From Pseudomonadota bacterium (GTDB lineage: Bacteria; Myxococcota_A; UBA796; GCA-2862545): a DNA stretch of 64,000 bases. Every line of letters starts with the position of its first letter. The stretch's first letter is position 1. A program made the position numbers and the translations under genes. Below the pieces are notes generated by a model. It searched no databases, had not been told where the DNA came from, and was given only the letters and a program-made list of their open reading frames with translations. The stretch lies in contig JAGSGY010000007.1 in assembly GCA_023954855.1 (NCBI GenBank), positions 45,631 through 109,630 on the forward strand, written 5' to 3'. Below, piece by piece: positions 35,845 through 44,798 of the stretch.

Positions 35845-36762
35845 TCAGCGCGATCCCCAGTGGGTCTCGATCAGAGCACGTGCGGCGGGTCGCTGCATGG
35901 CGAAGTCGCTGGGCGGCCGGTTGCCGGGGAACCACTTCCATAAAAAGCCGCCGACAATCCGCGGCTCGGAGTCGAGTGCTCGGATCGCCGTGTCGAGTGC
36001 GGCAATCTGCAGCGCTTCGTGTTCGCCTTGGTCTTCGGCAATCCACGGCTCGAGGGCCGCCTTCGCGCTTCGCGGGTATCCGAACTCGGTGAGCACCACG
36101 GGCTTGTCGGTCTTCTCGGCGATGGAGCGAAGCTCGGTGACCACCTTCGCCCAACCCCGATCAAGCTCGTCCGCCGTGGGGGTGCCGTGATCTTGGACTA
36201 GCGGAAAGTACGCCTGCACGCCGACGGCATCGAGCGCGTCCCAGAAGGGGACCTTGTCGTAGTCGGTCCAGTTGGCGGCGTACGTGAGCGAGGCGGGAGA
36301 AACGCTGCGCACCTCGGTGATCACCGCCCGCCACTCCGTCTCTCGCGTCAGGGTCTTGTCGAGCTCGGTCCCGACCGAGAAGGCGTCGGCGGTCGAGGTG
36401 GCCGCTGCGATCTGGCGGGTCCATCGGGTGTAGCCCTCAAAGAAGCGCTTCCACGCTGCCTCGTCCTCGAAGGTGATGTCGCCCCGCCACGAAAAGGGAG
36501 AGCCCCAGTACGCGAGGTGCGGCTTGATCAGAACCTTCATGTCCCGTGCGTGCGCTTCGCGAATTGGCCGAGCGAGCCACTCGGGTGGGTTCTCAGGGTC
36601 GATGTCCTTGAAGCGGACGGTTCCGTCAGCGCGGATGCCTGCGTAGGGGTGAATGGCGATCCAGTTCACGCCGAGGCCCTGCAGGTCGTCGAGGGTGGCG
36701 GCCATGTCGTCCGAAGCCCACTCGATGCCCCAGGTCGGGCACGAAATGGTCATGCCGCGCAC
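35845..36762 (-). CDS. Glycoside-hydrolase-like TIM-barrel protein (GH113-like)
   Basis: A 305-residue protein resembling GH113-type (beta-mannanase-like) TIM barrels. GVNWIAIHPYAGIRADG is strand 2-like, LIKPHLAYWGSPFSW follows, FSVGTELDK carries a likely acid/base Glu, and VVLTEFGYPRS carries a likely nucleophile Glu. The coordinates use GTG 36762, but in-frame sequence upstream to about 36813 encodes a convincing signal peptide (WLFALLLSLGLAHDG). An AGGAGAGG site lies just before it, yet there is no ATG, GTG or TTG there. The real start may be ATC 36813 or CTG 36807. The gene follows the giant Ig-repeat gene. Confidence 0.7.
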   Translation of the reverse strand: MRGMTISCPTWGIEWASDDMAATLDDLQGLGVNWIAIHPYAGIRADGTVRFKDIDPENPPEWLARPIREAHARDMKVLIKPHLAYWGSPFSWRGDITFEDEAAWKRFFEGYTRWTRQIAAATSTADAFSVGTELDKTLTRETEWRAVITEVRSVSPASLTYAANWTDYDKVPFWDALDAVGVQAYFPLVQDHGTPTADELDRGWAKVVTELRSIAEKTDKPVVLTEFGYPRSAKAALEPWIAEDQGEHEALQIAALDTAIRALDSEPRIVGGFLWKWFPGNRPPSDFAMQRPAARALIETHWGSR

Positions 36763-36833
36763 CGAGCCGTCGTGCGCAAGACCTAGGGATAGCAGTAGGG
36801 CGAACAGCCAGATGAAGGACCTCTCCTGACTTC

Positions 36834-39800
36834 CTAACGCTGTTGTCCTTCAAACCACTCGCCATCGACCGACAGCTCGAACAGCTCGTCCGGACAGCCC
36901 TCGCTGGCAAAGCTGACGCGGTAGTCCTCGTCGTCGTGAATGGCGAAGGCTCCGGCGAGCTCGACGGTGGTGTCGAAGCTATCGGCCTGCCAGATCGGCT
37001 CCCAGGTGTCGAGGTCGGGCACGTGGCGCTCCACGGCGTAGTGCACGCTGCAGTCACCATCGAGGGTGGGGTCCACGCCGAGCTCGGCAGTCTCCGCGAG
37101 GCGCCAGCCGAGCAGTCGCACAGTGCGGGGCTTGTGACCCGAGTCCGGGCTGGCCGAGAGGCGCGGCTTGCCGAAGCCGTCGATGAAGATGAACGCCATC
37201 CCGGGGAATCCGTAGTCCTCCTGGTCGAAGGGCTGCGCATGGCACTCGAACTCGGTGCCCATGCGAACCCTAAAGCCGGGCACGGTGTCGTTCGGCCACT
37301 CGTTCGACATCAGTGCGCTGGTGTACGGGGCACCGTTCTGAAACCAGGTGAACTCATAGGAGATCGGGTCGTTGTCCATGTCGAGAGACGGCCGGTCGAT
37401 GACGCAGAACAAGTCCTCGAGCTCCATCCCGGGAAACAGGATCAGTCGGGGAGAGGAGGGCAGTGAGTTGAGGACATCGACTGTCGTCGAGGCGCGGGGC
37501 GTTCCGTTCTCGTCCCCGTCGAAGGGAGTGACCACGCATCCGACCTCGTCGTGCTTGTCGAAGTCCGTGCCGGTGAGCGTGCTCTCGTTGGCGCCGATGA
37601 TCGTACTTCCGCGAATCGTCCACGCGTAGAGCAAGCTGACTGAGTCGCCGTCGACGTCGTTGGTCGAGCTCCCGCTGCAGGTGAACGTCGTGTTCTCATA
37701 GGCCGCGTCGTCCGGTGTGATCGAAGCAGAGGCGAGCGTGGGCTTGGTGTTCTTGATGGTGACCGCGGACGACGTGCGCGTGGTTCCGGTGGTCGTGCCG
37801 TCCCAGGGCGTGATCGTGCACGAGATGTCGTCGTCCTTTCGGAAGGACGAGCCCGTCAACGTGCTGCTCGTCTGGTTCGCGATGGTCGTGGTGCCGTTCC
37901 TCCAGGTGTACCGCTTGGTGACGGTGTCCCCGTCCGGATCGGAGGTGACCCCTCCGAGGCAGGTCAGCGTGGTGGTCTCGTACGCCGTGCCGGGCGAGAC
38001 CGAGGCCGAGGTGATGCTGGGCTTGGAGTTGAGGACGGTGATGGTCGCGGAGGACTCCGTCGTACCGTCGGCATCGCCATCGTTGGGCGTCACATGGCAC
38101 TGGATGGGCGAGCCCTTGCTGAACGAAGCGCCGGTCAGCGTGCTCGAGGTCGCGCCGCTGATGGTGCTGTTGTTGTCGGTCCAGCGGTACTTCAGGCCGA
38201 CCGTGTCGCCGTCTGCGTCACTCGTTGCTCCCGCGGAACAGCTGAAGGTGCTGGTCTCGTAGGCCGAACCTGGGGAGAGTCCGGCGCTCGCGAGCGTGGG
38301 CAGCGTGTTCTTGATCGTGACCGTGCTCGAGGTCCTCGAGCTGCCGTTGGTCGTGCCGTCGTTCGGCGTCACGCGGCAGGCGATGACGTCGTTCTTCGAG
38401 AAGGAGGCGCCGGTGAGGGTTCGGCTCGTGGCCCCGCTGATGGCGGTGCCACCCTTGGTCCACTGGTAGGCGATCGTGATGTCGTCCCCATCGGGGTCCG
38501 AAACGCCATTTGCCGTACAGGTGAGCGTCGAGGTCTCGTACAGGTTGCCGTTCGGCGAGATCGATGCGGAGGTGACGGTCGGTGGCGAGTTCGGGGGTGC
38601 GTCGAGGGTCACGCTCGCGGATCCCTTCGGGCCTGAGATGGTGCCGTCGGAGGCTGAGACCTCGCAACGCACGGTGTCTCCGCCGTTCGCGGTGCCACCG
38701 GCGAGGGTGTTCGTGGTGCCGATGCGGGTGGTGCCGATGTACCAAGCGTAGCTGTAGTTCAGGTTGTCGGCGGGGTCATCGTCGGTGGCCACGCCGGTGC
38801 AGGTCAGGGCGTCTGCGGCGGTGGGGCTCGACGGCGTGATGCTGACGGAGGGCGTGCTGGGCACCGAGTTCTGAATGTCTCGAGACGCGCTTCGCGTGGT
38901 GCCGTCGGTCACACCGTCGTTCGGCGTGACATTGCAGGTGGCCGTGTCGCCGCGCGTGGCCGTGAACGCGGGGAGCACAGCGCTCGAACCGACCGTCGCA
39001 TTCCCAATCTTCCACTCATAGCGGACGGTGGGGCTTTGGTTCGTGTCGGGGTCGGTCAGTGAGCCGTAGCTACAGGTCAGCGCCTGCGCGGCGGTAGCCG
39101 TCCCTGGCGAGACGGACACGCCTGAGACCGATGGACGGGTATTGATCACCGTGGCGGTCGCAGATGTCCGCGAAGCGCTGTCCGCGCCGTCGCTCGCCGT
39201 TGCGCGACATTCCACGGTGTCGCCGTAGGTGAAGCCAGACGACAGCGTGTCGGTGTTGCCGCTGATCGGGCTGTTGTTGATGTACCAGGTGTACGAGATG
39301 GTGACGTCGTCCCCGTCCGGGTCCGAGGCGGTCGTGGAACAGACGATGTCGTCGCCGGTTGCGGGGCTGGTCGTCGAGAGGGTGACGGTACCGATGACCG
39401 GTGGCTCGTTTGCGATGGTGAGGCTGGCCGAGCCCACCGGGCCGGACGCGTCACCGTCGTCTGCTCTGACTTCGCAGGCGACGACGTCACCCGGGGAGAC
39501 GACTCCAGAGGCGAGGGTACTTCCGGTGCCCACTGTCGCTCCGGAGATGGTCCAAGTGTAGTCGTAGCTCAAGCTGTCGCCGTCGGGGTCGCTGGCAATG
39601 GCCTGGCAGTTGAGGCTGTCTGCGCTGGTGGCACCGACGGGGCCGACCTGCACGCTCGGTACGCCAGGCGTGGCATTTCCGACGGTCAGGTTTGCCGTGC
39701 GCGCCGTACCCGAGTCGACGCCGTCATTGGGCGTCACCGTGCACGAGACGTCCTGGCCCTTACGAGCCACGCCTGAGGCCAAGCTTGACCCGGTTCCCGC

Positions 39801-41912
39801 GGCGCTTCCGGCGACGGTCCAGGCGTAGGTGACGTTGACGGACTGGCCGTCCGCGTCGGCCGATCCGAGGCCTGTGCAGGTCAGGGACTGAGTGGTGTCC
39901 GCCGAGGAGGGCGTGATGGCGGCGCCGGTGAGCGTCGGGGGCGTGTTGTCGACCACGACCGTCGCCGAGCTCGACGATACTTCGCTGATGCCGTCGGCCA
40001 CCGTGACCGAGCACTGCACATTGTCGCTGTACTTGATGCCGATGTCCGCGGGGGTCAGGAAGTCCGAGTCCACGCCGACGTCATTGCCGTTCACCAGCCA
40101 GGTGTAGCTGTAGGTCAGTGTGTCCGAGGTGTCGGGGTCCGACGCCGTGGCCGTGCAGGTCATGATGTCGCCGGCCACGGGCGCGGTCGGTCCGATCACG
40201 ACCGAGTCGATGACGGGCAGCTGGTTTCCGAGTGCGACGGTGAGGGTGCCGGTGGGGCCATCGGCGAGGCCGTCGTTGGGCGTGGCCTCACAGCGGGCGA
40301 CTTGGTTGCTCTGGACCGTTCCCGCGGGAAGAACGGCTCCGTTCGCGACGGATGTCGTTCCGATGAACCATTCGTAGGTCCAGCTGAGTGTGTCGTTGTC
40401 GGGATCGCTGGCGGTGGCAGAGCAGGTGATGGCGTCGGATGCGGTGGGCGCTGCGGGGCTGGCCGAAAGCTCGGGCATGCCGGGAGCGGCGTTGATCATC
40501 ACCATCGAAGCGACCACGGCCACTCCGTCGACGGCACCGTCGTTTGGCGTCGCGTGACACTGCACGGTCTGGTCGCGTACCGCGGAGCCAGGGGCCAGGG
40601 TCGAGCCAGCGCCGGCTGTGCTTCCGTTCACGGTCCATGCGTAGGTGACGCTGACCGAGTCACCGTCGACATCGCTGGTGTCCGTGTGGCTGCACTGCAG
40701 ACTGTTCGTGGCATCCGCGGGGTTCGGCGAGATCGACACGCCGGTCACGATGGGCGGGGTGTTCTGCACCACAGCGGTCTGAGACGTTCCCACCGCCGAG
40801 GCCAGGCCGTCGTTGACGGTCGCCTCGCAGGCGATGTTGTCCTGGAAGCGGAAGGCGCCAGGGGCCAGCGCGTCGCTCGTCTCGCCGAGCAGGTTTCCGT
40901 TCAAGAACCAGCGGTAGGTGTGGGTCAGGGTGTCGTTGTCGGGGTCCGTCGACCGGGGGGTACACGACAGGGTGTCCGTCGAGAATGGATCGAGTGGCGA
41001 GAGCACCACGTCATCCACGGTGGGTGAGGCGTTTCCGATGATCACCGGATTGCTCTCGACCGCAACGCCGCTAGCGACTCCATCTGATGGCGTGGCGGTG
41101 CACGTGACGTTGTCGCCGCGCACGTAGTTGTCGGCGGTCAATGCGTTCGCGGTGACCGAGAGGGGGGTGTTGTTGACCGTCCAGGTGTAGGTGAAGACCA
41201 CCGCGTCACCATCGGGATCCGAGGCTCCACTCGGCACGCAGGCCAGGTCCTGTGTCGAGATGGCTGGATCGGGAGAGATGGCGACGGTCCCGACGGCCGG
41301 CGGGCTGTTGTCCGCGCTGCTCGAGACGCGCGCCTCCACGCTCGCTTCGCCGTCGTTTGCGATGATGATGCAGGTGATCTGGCTCTGGGAGACGACCTGT
41401 GTGGCCGGCAGGGTGTCGGTGGTCAGCGCGATGTCGGAGCCCTCGATCTGCCAGGTATACGCAAGGGTGACTTCGTCCTCGTCGGCATCGGCGACCGACT
41501 CGGCCTGGCAGCTCAGGTCCTGGCCCACCGTCGGAGTCGAAGGCGAGAACACGGCGGTCAAGGTCGGTGGAGAGTTGACGACCGCGACCGACGCCGTCGC
41601 GCCCGGCCCGGCAGTGTCTCCGGCGAAGGGGATGACGGTCAGCGTCCAGGTCTCTCCGCGGGTGGTGGCGCTTGCGGGCAAGTCTTGCTCGGCCCACGAC
41701 AGGCCGCCGTCCGAGAGCCAGCTGTACTCGTATTCGATGCCCGCAACACCGGTGCTCTCGACCTCGACGATCCCCTGAATGGACTCGGATGAGGTCGCGG
41801 AGTCCGCTGGAATGGTTGCAACGCCCGGAGCGGTGATGTCGAAGCTGACGGGATCTTCGGGCTCGGTGCCTGCGCAAGCGGCGAGGAGGAAGAGGAGGGG
41901 CAAGCGTTGCAT
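36834..41912 (-). CDS. Giant lipoprotein with about 15 tandem Ig-like repeats
   Basis: A 1692-residue surface lipoprotein with signal MQRLPLLFLLAAC (Cys 13). After a diverged N-terminal beta domain (about 20-112) come some 15 repeats of about 90 residues, and a sixteenth degenerate one. Each has a PxVxxxxxSP start, an early Cys (LTC), a DPDGD turn, a YxW core and a second Cys before TPNDG. The Cys spacing suggests a disulfide in every Ig-like/PKD-like domain. A distinct C-terminal domain (about 1575-1692) has its own Cys pair. ATG 41912 has a GGAG site. Likely an adhesin or scaffold projecting from the outer membrane; partner unknown. Confidence 0.85.
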   Translation of the reverse strand: MQRLPLLFLLAACAGTEPEDPVSFDITAPGVATIPADSATSSESIQGIVEVESTGVAGIEYEYSWLSDGGLSWAEQDLPASATTRGETWTLTVIPFAGDTAGPGATASVAVVNSPPTLTAVFSPSTPTVGQDLSCQAESVADADEDEVTLAYTWQIEGSDIALTTDTLPATQVVSQSQITCIIIANDGEASVEARVSSSADNSPPAVGTVAISPDPAISTQDLACVPSGASDPDGDAVVFTYTWTVNNTPLSVTANALTADNYVRGDNVTCTATPSDGVASGVAVESNPVIIGNASPTVDDVVLSPLDPFSTDTLSCTPRSTDPDNDTLTHTYRWFLNGNLLGETSDALAPGAFRFQDNIACEATVNDGLASAVGTSQTAVVQNTPPIVTGVSISPNPADATNSLQCSHTDTSDVDGDSVSVTYAWTVNGSTAGAGSTLAPGSAVRDQTVQCHATPNDGAVDGVAVVASMVMINAAPGMPELSASPAAPTASDAITCSATASDPDNDTLSWTYEWFIGTTSVANGAVLPAGTVQSNQVARCEATPNDGLADGPTGTLTVALGNQLPVIDSVVIGPTAPVAGDIMTCTATASDPDTSDTLTYSYTWLVNGNDVGVDSDFLTPADIGIKYSDNVQCSVTVADGISEVSSSSATVVVDNTPPTLTGAAITPSSADTTQSLTCTGLGSADADGQSVNVTYAWTVAGSAAGTGSSLASGVARKGQDVSCTVTPNDGVDSGTARTANLTVGNATPGVPSVQVGPVGATSADSLNCQAIASDPDGDSLSYDYTWTISGATVGTGSTLASGVVSPGDVVACEVRADDGDASGPVGSASLTIANEPPVIGTVTLSTTSPATGDDIVCSTTASDPDGDDVTISYTWYINNSPISGNTDTLSSGFTYGDTVECRATASDGADSASRTSATATVINTRPSVSGVSVSPGTATAAQALTCSYGSLTDPDTNQSPTVRYEWKIGNATVGSSAVLPAFTATRGDTATCNVTPNDGVTDGTTRSASRDIQNSVPSTPSVSITPSSPTAADALTCTGVATDDDPADNLNYSYAWYIGTTRIGTTNTLAGGTANGGDTVRCEVSASDGTISGPKGSASVTLDAPPNSPPTVTSASISPNGNLYETSTLTCTANGVSDPDGDDITIAYQWTKGGTAISGATSRTLTGASFSKNDVIACRVTPNDGTTNGSSRTSSTVTIKNTLPTLASAGLSPGSAYETSTFSCSAGATSDADGDTVGLKYRWTDNNSTISGATSSTLTGASFSKGSPIQCHVTPNDGDADGTTESSATITVLNSKPSITSASVSPGTAYETTTLTCLGGVTSDPDGDTVTKRYTWRNGTTTIANQTSSTLTGSSFRKDDDISCTITPWDGTTTGTTRTSSAVTIKNTKPTLASASITPDDAAYENTTFTCSGSSTNDVDGDSVSLLYAWTIRGSTIIGANESTLTGTDFDKHDEVGCVVTPFDGDENGTPRASTTVDVLNSLPSSPRLILFPGMELEDLFCVIDRPSLDMDNDPISYEFTWFQNGAPYTSALMSNEWPNDTVPGFRVRMGTEFECHAQPFDQEDYGFPGMAFIFIDGFGKPRLSASPDSGHKPRTVRLLGWRLAETAELGVDPTLDGDCSVHYAVERHVPDLDTWEPIWQADSFDTTVELAGAFAIHDDEDYRVSFASEGCPDELFELSVDGEWFEGQQR
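37464..41576 (-). repeat. Tandem Ig-like repeat array, about 15 units of about 275 bp
   Basis: Fifteen units were counted in the translated protein. Units 12-15, the C-terminal ones (about 37464-38595), share phrases such as YETSTLTC, TLTGASFSK and VTIKNT and are much more alike than units 1-11. This indicates recent duplication at the 3' end. Confidence 0.8.
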
Positions 41913-41993
41913 CAGAGACTCCGGACTTGGCTGACCCTACGCGTGATTCGCCTCGGCCGCAATGCCCGTTCCCGCCGCGGCGCCGCCTCCCGC

Positions 41994-42644
41994 CTACATC
42001 GAGGCAATTCCGAGGGCTTCGTGGATTGGGTGCCGGTTCAGGACGAACTGGTAGAGAAGCGTCCCGAGCCATCCATGCAGCAGTCCGAGGGCCCAGAGGT
42101 TCCGGAACCTCAGGTAAAGCGGCGTGAACACCAGTCCGAGGCCGAAAGTGGCGGCCATGAGCACTGGGTAGGGCCAGTGGACCAAGCCGAAGGCGACGGC
42201 GGCGAGGGCCACGACGGCGCCAGGGTGCACACCGGCCTCATCGAGGTTCTTGACGAGCAGGCCTTGCACCAGGAACTGCTGAATCACGCCCCAGATCGGG
42301 TACAGCGCGAGCGGCAGCAGCATCCACGCGTCGAAGCCCACGCCGCTCAAGCGACCCCATCCGATCATTCCGGTACCCACAATGAGGGCGAGAGGTGTGG
42401 CGACGGCGAAGCTCTCGACGAGCCCTTTGCGCGTGAACCCCCAGCTCCGCAGACGCTCGCGGTCCCGAAGCGCGGCGTGCGCAGTGTAGGCACCCCAACC
42501 AAGCACCGCCGTCACCACAAAGGCCAGGTGCGCCTCTGGCCTCGAAGTGAGGGCCAGGTGGGCGGCAGCGGTCGCGGTCACCGCGCCGAGCTCGAGGATA
42601 GGGCGGCGCCAAGGGATTGAGGGCGCGAGGACTTGGGTCGGCAT
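41994..42644 (-). CDS. CPBP/CAAX-protease-like membrane protein with altered active site
   Basis: A 216-residue membrane protein with about six hydrophobic helices, resembling the CPBP (Abi/CAAX endopeptidase) family. The expected first motif EExxxRG is replaced by QQFLVQG (about 132-138). The second-motif-like FGLVHWP (about 162-168) and a third His in LLHGWLG (about 193-199) remain. Loss of both Glu suggests it is not an active metalloprotease, or that the family assignment is remote. ATG 42644 follows AGGAGACC, chosen over ATG 42674. It lies 81 bp upstream of the Ig-repeat gene on the same strand. Confidence 0.6.
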   Translation of the reverse strand: MPTQVLAPSIPWRRPILELGAVTATAAAHLALTSRPEAHLAFVVTAVLGWGAYTAHAALRDRERLRSWGFTRKGLVESFAVATPLALIVGTGMIGWGRLSGVGFDAWMLLPLALYPIWGVIQQFLVQGLLVKNLDEAGVHPGAVVALAAVAFGLVHWPYPVLMAATFGLGLVFTPLYLRFRNLWALGLLHGWLGTLLYQFVLNRHPIHEALGIASM

Positions 42645-42725
42645 GAGGTCTCCTGTGGACCTCTGCAGCTTCACGTCGCCATGTGGGCGCGGTAGCGACG
42701 GGACTTGAAACCCGTGTGAATCCGC

Positions 42726-43571
42726 CTATTCGGTGAGCCAGGCCGCCAGGTCGGCCTTGTACGCATCGTTGGTGCTGAAGTACACGTGGTCGCCGCCGAC
42801 GCCGGTCCACAGCTGCATGTCGCCGCCTGGACAGTCCCAAGTGGTGATCTCGTGTTCGTCGCCGTCCACCCCGCCGAGGTAGTCGCGGTTCGCTTCAGTC
42901 GTCGGCGCGCTGCAGTCGCCAAGCTCGGTGAAGTGCGCGATCGAGTCCTCTGCGCCGAGGTGACCCATCGTGTTTTCGTAGGCGATGGTGTCGTCGTCGG
43001 TGCCGTGCATGTGCAGCACTCGGACGGGCTCGGTCCCGGGACACTCGCCAGATGCGGGAGAGAGCGTGCCTGCCAGCGGAGCGATGCGATCGACGAGGTC
43101 GGGGCGCTCGCAGGCCATGCGGTAGCTCATGAAGCCGCCGTTGGAGTGGCCGACAAAGGCGGCGTGCGAGATGGGGTAGAGCTCGCGGGCTTCTTCGATG
43201 AGACCCGCCAGGTAGCCAATGTCATCGACGTCGGTGTTCTCGAAGTCGCAGCACTCGGTGGCGGCGTTCCAGAACTGCTTGCCCTCGGCGTTGGTGGTGC
43301 CCTCGGGCTTCACCAGGATCATGTCGCCGGCTTCCGCGGCGGGTGTCAGACCGAAGATCACGTCCTGGAGTGTGGCGTTCGCCCCGTAGCCGTGCAGGCT
43401 GATCACGAGCGGGTAGGTCCGGGTGATGTCGTAGTCGTCCGGAAGCACCACGGCGGCCTCGCGGTCGCCTCCGAGCTCGTCTGGCGGATTCGGATCGTAG
43501 GTCCGCTCCGAGTCCTCGGGTGTGCCGGAGCTGCAGGCAGCGAGAAGAAGAAGGCCGAAGAGGTGTCGCAT
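42726..43571 (-). CDS. Secreted esterase/PHB-depolymerase-like lipoprotein (LpqC family)
   Basis: A 281-residue alpha/beta-hydrolase with a lipobox (LLLLAAC, Cys 13). The oxyanion region is VISLHGYGANA (about 56-66), the nucleophile elbow is GHSNGG (about 145-150), the acid Asp is probably in HMHGTDDDTIAY, and the catalytic His is in GGDHVYFS near the C-terminus. This matches the polyhydroxybutyrate-depolymerase/feruloyl-esterase-like LpqC group. Several Cys pairs suggest an oxidising, extracytoplasmic location. It is divergent from the hydrolase at 43654. Confidence 0.82.
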   Translation of the reverse strand: MRHLFGLLLLAACSSGTPEDSERTYDPNPPDELGGDREAAVVLPDDYDITRTYPLVISLHGYGANATLQDVIFGLTPAAEAGDMILVKPEGTTNAEGKQFWNAATECCDFENTDVDDIGYLAGLIEEARELYPISHAAFVGHSNGGFMSYRMACERPDLVDRIAPLAGTLSPASGECPGTEPVRVLHMHGTDDDTIAYENTMGHLGAEDSIAHFTELGDCSAPTTEANRDYLGGVDGDEHEITTWDCPGGDMQLWTGVGGDHVYFSTNDAYKADLAAWLTE

Positions 43572-43653
43572 GGCGGGCTTCTACCCAAGGCTGGGAGCGT
43601 TCGCCTCTCTTTGCGGAGGTCTTGACGCTAAAGTGCGTCGCCGGAGTTCACGT

Positions 43654-44721
43654 ATGCGCCTCGTTCTCGCCGTCAGTCTCGTCCTCGTGTCCGCGTGCAA
43701 GCAGCCAGAGCCCGACGGGTCCTGTGCAAGCGGTGCCCTGCCCACCTTTGATGAGGACTTCGTCACGGGCATTCGGCAAGAGCCGGTCACCTACGCGCTT
43801 CCCTGGGACGACTCGGAGCGCGACATCACCCTGCACACCTGGTACCCGACGACCGACACCGATGGTGAGGAGGCCGAGTACATCGAACTCTTCGACGATC
43901 CTTCGTCCTTGGTCGACGCCTCGTATGCCGAGGCCGATTCGGCCTGTCAGCACCCGCTTGTCGTGTACTCGCATGGCTCTCAGGCGTGGGCTGGGGGTGG
44001 AACGACGCTGCTGCGCCAGCTCGTGGCCACAGGTTGGGTCGCGATTGGGCCCGATCACACGGGAAACCTGCTCAACGACAACGAAGATCCGCGGCCTCGC
44101 ATCACGAACTTACGCCGGGTGGAAGACGTCCGTCATGCCATCGACCACATCGAGAATCTGCCCGAGGACGATCCGCTCTACGGCCGGGTCGATACGTCTC
44201 GTGTGCTGGTCGTGGGGCACAGCTTTGGTGGGCAGACGTCCTGGCTGATCAGCGGCCCAAGCTTCGACGCCGCGGCGGTGACGACCGCGTGTGAGGGCGA
44301 TTGCACGGCCGAAGAGCTCGCAGCCTATGACGGCGACGTAGGCGATCCGCGGGTGGCGGCAGTGGTGCCGATGGCGGGGAGTGTCGGGGACGACTTGGTC
44401 GCCGAGGCTGGATTTGCGGAGATCGACGTGCCGGTGCTGTTCATGACCGGCTCCGACGACTGGGACGGACGGCCTCGCTTTGAGAGGGCGGCCCAGACTC
44501 CCGACCTTGGCTGGGTCGACATCGAGGGAGGCTGCCATGAGTCGTTCACCTCGACGGTGCTGCCGTGCGACGGGATCTCGAAGAGCGACAGCCTCACCAT
44601 CGTGTCGACCTACGTCGCCGCGATGGGAGCGAAGCACGTGCTAGCGGTCGAGGACGCCGAAGTGGACGGCATTCTCGAGGGCTCGGTCGAGGTCTCTCCT
44701 GCGGCGACTCTCGAGCGCTAG
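43654..44721 (+). CDS. Secreted alpha/beta-hydrolase lipoprotein (PAF-acetylhydrolase-like)
   Basis: A 355-residue lipoprotein (signal MRLVLAVSLVLVSAC). Hydrolase motifs are PLVVYSHGSQAWAGG (oxyanion region, about 100-114), GHSFGG (nucleophile Ser near 190), TGSDDWDG (likely acid) and GGCHESF (His near 296). The arrangement fits the platelet-activating-factor acetylhydrolase/dienelactone-hydrolase-like group. Six or more Cys residues, including CEGDC, suggest disulfides. ATG 43654 has a moderate CCGGAG site. Confidence 0.8.
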   Translation: MRLVLAVSLVLVSACKQPEPDGSCASGALPTFDEDFVTGIRQEPVTYALPWDDSERDITLHTWYPTTDTDGEEAEYIELFDDPSSLVDASYAEADSACQHPLVVYSHGSQAWAGGGTTLLRQLVATGWVAIGPDHTGNLLNDNEDPRPRITNLRRVEDVRHAIDHIENLPEDDPLYGRVDTSRVLVVGHSFGGQTSWLISGPSFDAAAVTTACEGDCTAEELAAYDGDVGDPRVAAVVPMAGSVGDDLVAEAGFAEIDVPVLFMTGSDDWDGRPRFERAAQTPDLGWVDIEGGCHESFTSTVLPCDGISKSDSLTIVSTYVAAMGAKHVLAVEDAEVDGILEGSVEVSPAATLER

Positions 44722-44798
44722 ATCTCTGCACTGACGCTGCACAAGGCGTGCGTTCCATCTAGGGAACGGTGCAGCGGGTGGCGCTCTACTTTGGGATC

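Noticed and set aside
37464..41576. Regular repeats that could suggest a CRISPR or satellite array
   Set aside because: Units are about 275 bp, diverged and fully coding; they are protein-domain repeats.
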